From Cerioporus squamosus (Eukaryota > Basidiomycota > Agaricomycetes > Polyporales > Polyporaceae), in assembly GCA_022592435.1 (NCBI GenBank), contig JABYQS010000487.1, forward strand, positions 1-20,836: a DNA stretch of 20,836 nucleotides. The letters run 5' to 3'. Shown here one piece after another: positions 18,259 through 20,836 of the stretch (within the stretch, counting starts at the first letter, position 1; each line of letters begins with the position of its first letter). Under the pieces are notes generated by a model. The model was not told where the DNA came from. It saw only the letters and a program-made list of their open reading frames with translations, and ran no database searches. Made by a program: the position numbers and the translations under genes.

Positions 18259-20836
18259 ATGCGTTTGCCTGCTGTCCCCCGTATCCCGGTCTTCCATGGC
18301 TTGAAGCTTTTCGTGAGTGATTCATATTGTTGGCACTGGGGCATCAAAGTTGGGGCTCGGATTGTATTCCATTGGTCGCAGTATCTCCGTGCCACCATTG
18401 CGTCGACGCCCGACGCCAATCCCGCAGTCCTCTACCAGTGCCACTCCGGGAATAGCATGCTGAACGCGTCTTGTGCAGTGGGATCGCGTCACCTTCTCCC
18501 GGCTTACGAAGATCTACTTCATCTTTTCGGTCCTCCACTGCATCGTCCAGGTCGTCTTCCAGGTGCAGGCTTTTGTCGCGAACGCGGATGCCGCCAAGTT
18601 CCTTGGAGGTCTCATCGTAGAAGGCAATGCCACTGACCCCGGCTTCGCTGTCTACAACACGGACCTCCGCATGTGCGACTCGGTTCCGAGCTCCTTGGAC
18701 GCGAGCTCGTGTACTGTCGTCTGGGACGGTCACACGAAGGCCACCACTCTGCCTGACACCGACGACGATGCAGCCAGCGCGTCCATCTCCTCAACCGGCG
18801 CGGTCACGTCCGCTTCGGCCACCACTTCCATCCTCTCCTCGGCAACGAGCTCCTCTTCGTCTGCTACTTCTTCGTCGTCCGCTCGTTCTTCTTCGTCCAT
18901 CGTTTCGTCTACCGCTGTCTCTTCTGCGTCAACTGCTCGTTCTACTTCCTCTATCTCGATATCTTCCCAGCCTGTGCGGGTTGTCACCGTCACCAAGTCG
19001 GTCGTCGAGACTACCGCGACTGGTGCCCTCAGCACCCTTACCGTCACTGCTGCTCCCACTTTCACTCCGAAGGTGGACCTCAAGGATGATAGTGACAGCG
19101 AGAGCGACGATGAGAGTGATGATGAGAGCGACATTGGCGAGGAGTCAGATGACGAGGAAGAGGTTGCTGCTCCTGCTACGCCTCGCAAGCGGGACATTGT
19201 CCTTCCCGAGACCAAGATCCGCCTCGCCCTGAACGGCACCTCCAGGGTGAACCTCCAGGGCCTCGACGGCAAGTTCGAGGTCGACCTGCCGCGCAAGTGC
19301 TTGTACGCTCTTAACTGGCCCGTTGACAGGTGAGTTGCTACGGGTGGACGAAGAAGTTGCATACGCTGATATGCTCCCAGCGTCGAGAACACGAAGCGGG
19401 AGGATATTGCCTTCATCGCTTTCCAGATCTGGCTCCTTGGAATGTCCCTTGTCGCACTGCTGAACGAGTCCATTCCTCACATGTGAGTTAGAGAATCGAA
19501 CTCCTCGTTGGGCCTCGAAACTCACTCGCCCCCGCAGCGTCGCTTCACTGCTCACACATATCCTCGCGACTGCGTGGGGCGGCTTCCAGATCGTGAGTCT
19601 ATCCATAATCCTCGGCAATATGTCGCTCACCGCCCGCTTAGTTCAACACGGAGGTGTTCCACCGCAAGTTCACTGCCTTGACCACTCAGGGCGCGTGCGG
19701 TATCAACCTGCTGCCCAACTACTGGAAGATCGTTCGAACGCAGAGATTCCGAGCTTGGCTCTCAACTGCTTTGCTTTGCTCGTCTCTGCATTCCTCAGCT
19801 GGAGGCTTATGAAGGTACAGGCGCAATCTTCTAAGAGCTTTAACCCCTTACTGACACTCGTCAACAGACATTCGGCTGGCAGACGTTCAAGCGTGTCGGC
19901 GCGTCGCGCACGATCAACCGTATCTATAACACGGTCTGATGCTGTCCATCGCGATCCAGCTGTCGCTGTTCTTCGTCGGCGCCTCGGCCGCGTTGTGGAT
20001 CGATCAGGTCTACAACGGCAACATCGGTCGTCTGACCCAGTCGCCCCATGTCTTCAAGGCAGTCATGATCACCGTGTTGGCGGTATGTGTTGTCAGTTCG
20101 GTCATCATGCTACGCGTCCGCTGATCGCTTCCCATCAGCTGCTCATTCCCTGGCTCTCGACGGTTAGTGCACGCCTTCGGTGTCTTACATCGTCCACATA
20201 GCTGATATTTCGCTATGTCTTCACAGGGCTGGATCTCCGTGCGCAAGGAGTACAGGATTCGCATGATGGGCTTCCTTGCTGTCGCGGTCCTGATCCTCGT
20301 TGGATGGGCGACAATGTTTATGCGGCGACGTTCCGCTGGACGTACGCGACATGGCTGTTCTTCAGACTGATGACGACCGCTGCCGTCCTGCTGACCCTCA
20401 CGACGCTCATCCTCGGCATCGTCTGCCGCGTCAACTTCGGCAAGGGCCTCACGCGTTACCGTGCGTAGCTCTTCATGCCTTCCTCTAACGCGCGTAACTG
20501 ACACCTCACCCACCCCAACGCACGCAGTCAACGCACAAGAAGAGCTCACCGACTCGGAGTACAATTCGCCCGTCGAAAAAGACGTACGACTCTGAGAAGT
20601 TCGCGTTTCCGTCCAACGACGAGTCCGTCCCGACGTACTCGGTCACGTTCGGCTCTGGGCAGGAGGTCCCGCCGCCGTCGCAGATGCGCTTCAGCCCCCC
20701 GCGCAACGTGGGCCCGCGCTTCTACTCGGGCACGACGCTCTCCTCGGACATGAGCAACCCCTTCGTGACGCCGACGAACACCGAGCCGTCGCTTAGCACA
20801 GGCTCGCCGTCCCCGACTCTCAGCCGGCAGACGAGC
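18259..20836 (+). CDS. Polytopic membrane protein with mucin-like segment; frame-broken, 3'-partial
   Basis: I recognise no characterised family, though the layout resembles uncharacterised basidiomycete membrane proteins. Exons: 18259-18312 (MRLPAVPRIPVFHGLKLF), 18479-19329, 19381-19482, 19538-19592, 19642-19814, 19868-20082, 20139-20162, 20227-20460, 20528-end; 18313-18478 is unresolved. After a first membrane helix (IYFIFSVLHCIVQVVFQV) comes a probable luminal domain with paired cysteines, a Ser/Thr-rich mucin-like stretch (about 18770-18970), an acidic Asp/Glu/Ser run, and a PRKRD site that could be cut by a Kex2-like protease. About seven more hydrophobic helices follow (for example FIAFQIWLLGMSLVALL, SLALNCFALLVSAFLSW), then a cytosolic-type tail. 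The continuous product needs single-base frame changes near 19731, 19936, 20322 and in the A-run 20576-20580, so this is either a decaying gene or a region with sequencing errors. The tail is still open at the window end. Confidence 0.65.
18770..18975 (+). repeat. Ser/Thr-rich low-complexity coding tract
   Basis: TCY/TCG-rich codons encode a run of Ser, Thr and Ala with blocks such as [17 protein letters not shown]. It is typical of O-mannosylated, mucin-like extracellular segments of fungal surface proteins. Confidence 0.75.
19081..19163 (+). repeat. Acidic Asp/Glu/Ser microsatellite-like coding tract
   Basis: Imperfect GAYGAGAGY repeats encode DSDSESDDESDDES and further acidic residues, followed by a PRKRD site. 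Such tracts vary easily in length between strains. Confidence 0.7.

Noticed and set aside
20314..20363. 50-nt intron that would remove one frame break in the last gene
   Set aside because: It would restore frame, but the GTTTAT donor is weak, no branch site is clear, and it would delete hydrophobic sequence (ATFRWTYATWLFF) that reads as part of the membrane domain. It also cannot explain the other breaks.

Overview
The window looks like nuclear DNA of a filamentous basidiomycete, most likely an agaricomycete. The reasons are GC-rich coding sequence, many very short introns (mostly 49 to 90 nt, with GTRNGT donors and CAG/TAG acceptors), pyrimidine-rich stretches upstream of genes, and the protein families present. 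There are no operons; each gene is read as its own transcription unit. I rebuilt exon structures by hand from splice signals, reading frame and family motifs. The genus is inference.

Layout. (1) 36-1381 (+): 3' part of a GH43-type glycoside hydrolase; its 5' exons lie outside the window. (2) 1707-3028 (-): an unrecognised Pro/Ser/Arg-rich protein with an RS-dipeptide run and one C-terminal membrane helix, convergent with gene 1. (3) 3149-3706 (+): a small protein with a probable NTF2/SnoaL-like fold, divergent from gene 2 across 120 bp. (4) 4049-6951 (+): a peroxisomal ABCD-type half ABC transporter in 14 exons. (5) 7710-8439 (+): a PRELI/MSF1-domain protein of the Ups2 type, for mitochondrial phospholipid transfer. 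(6) 9203-17022 (+): a 14-exon, about 2,207-residue TFC3-type B-block-binding subunit of TFIIIC. (7) 18259 to the window end (+): a polytopic membrane protein with a Ser/Thr-rich mucin-like segment, whose reading frame breaks several times.

The genes are mostly housekeeping (peroxisomal fatty-acyl import, mitochondrial lipid transfer, RNA polymerase III transcription) and show no shared pathway. I see no secondary-metabolite cluster, mobile element, CRISPR array or RNA gene.

The most interesting points are a perfect palindromic B-box-like element inside the unusually long first intron of the TFIIIC B-box-binding subunit gene; a cluster of single-base frame breaks confined to the last gene; and a 90-bp in-frame tandem duplication in gene 2 that copies its own 3' splice site into the exon. 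I did not find a convincing previously undescribed multi-gene system.
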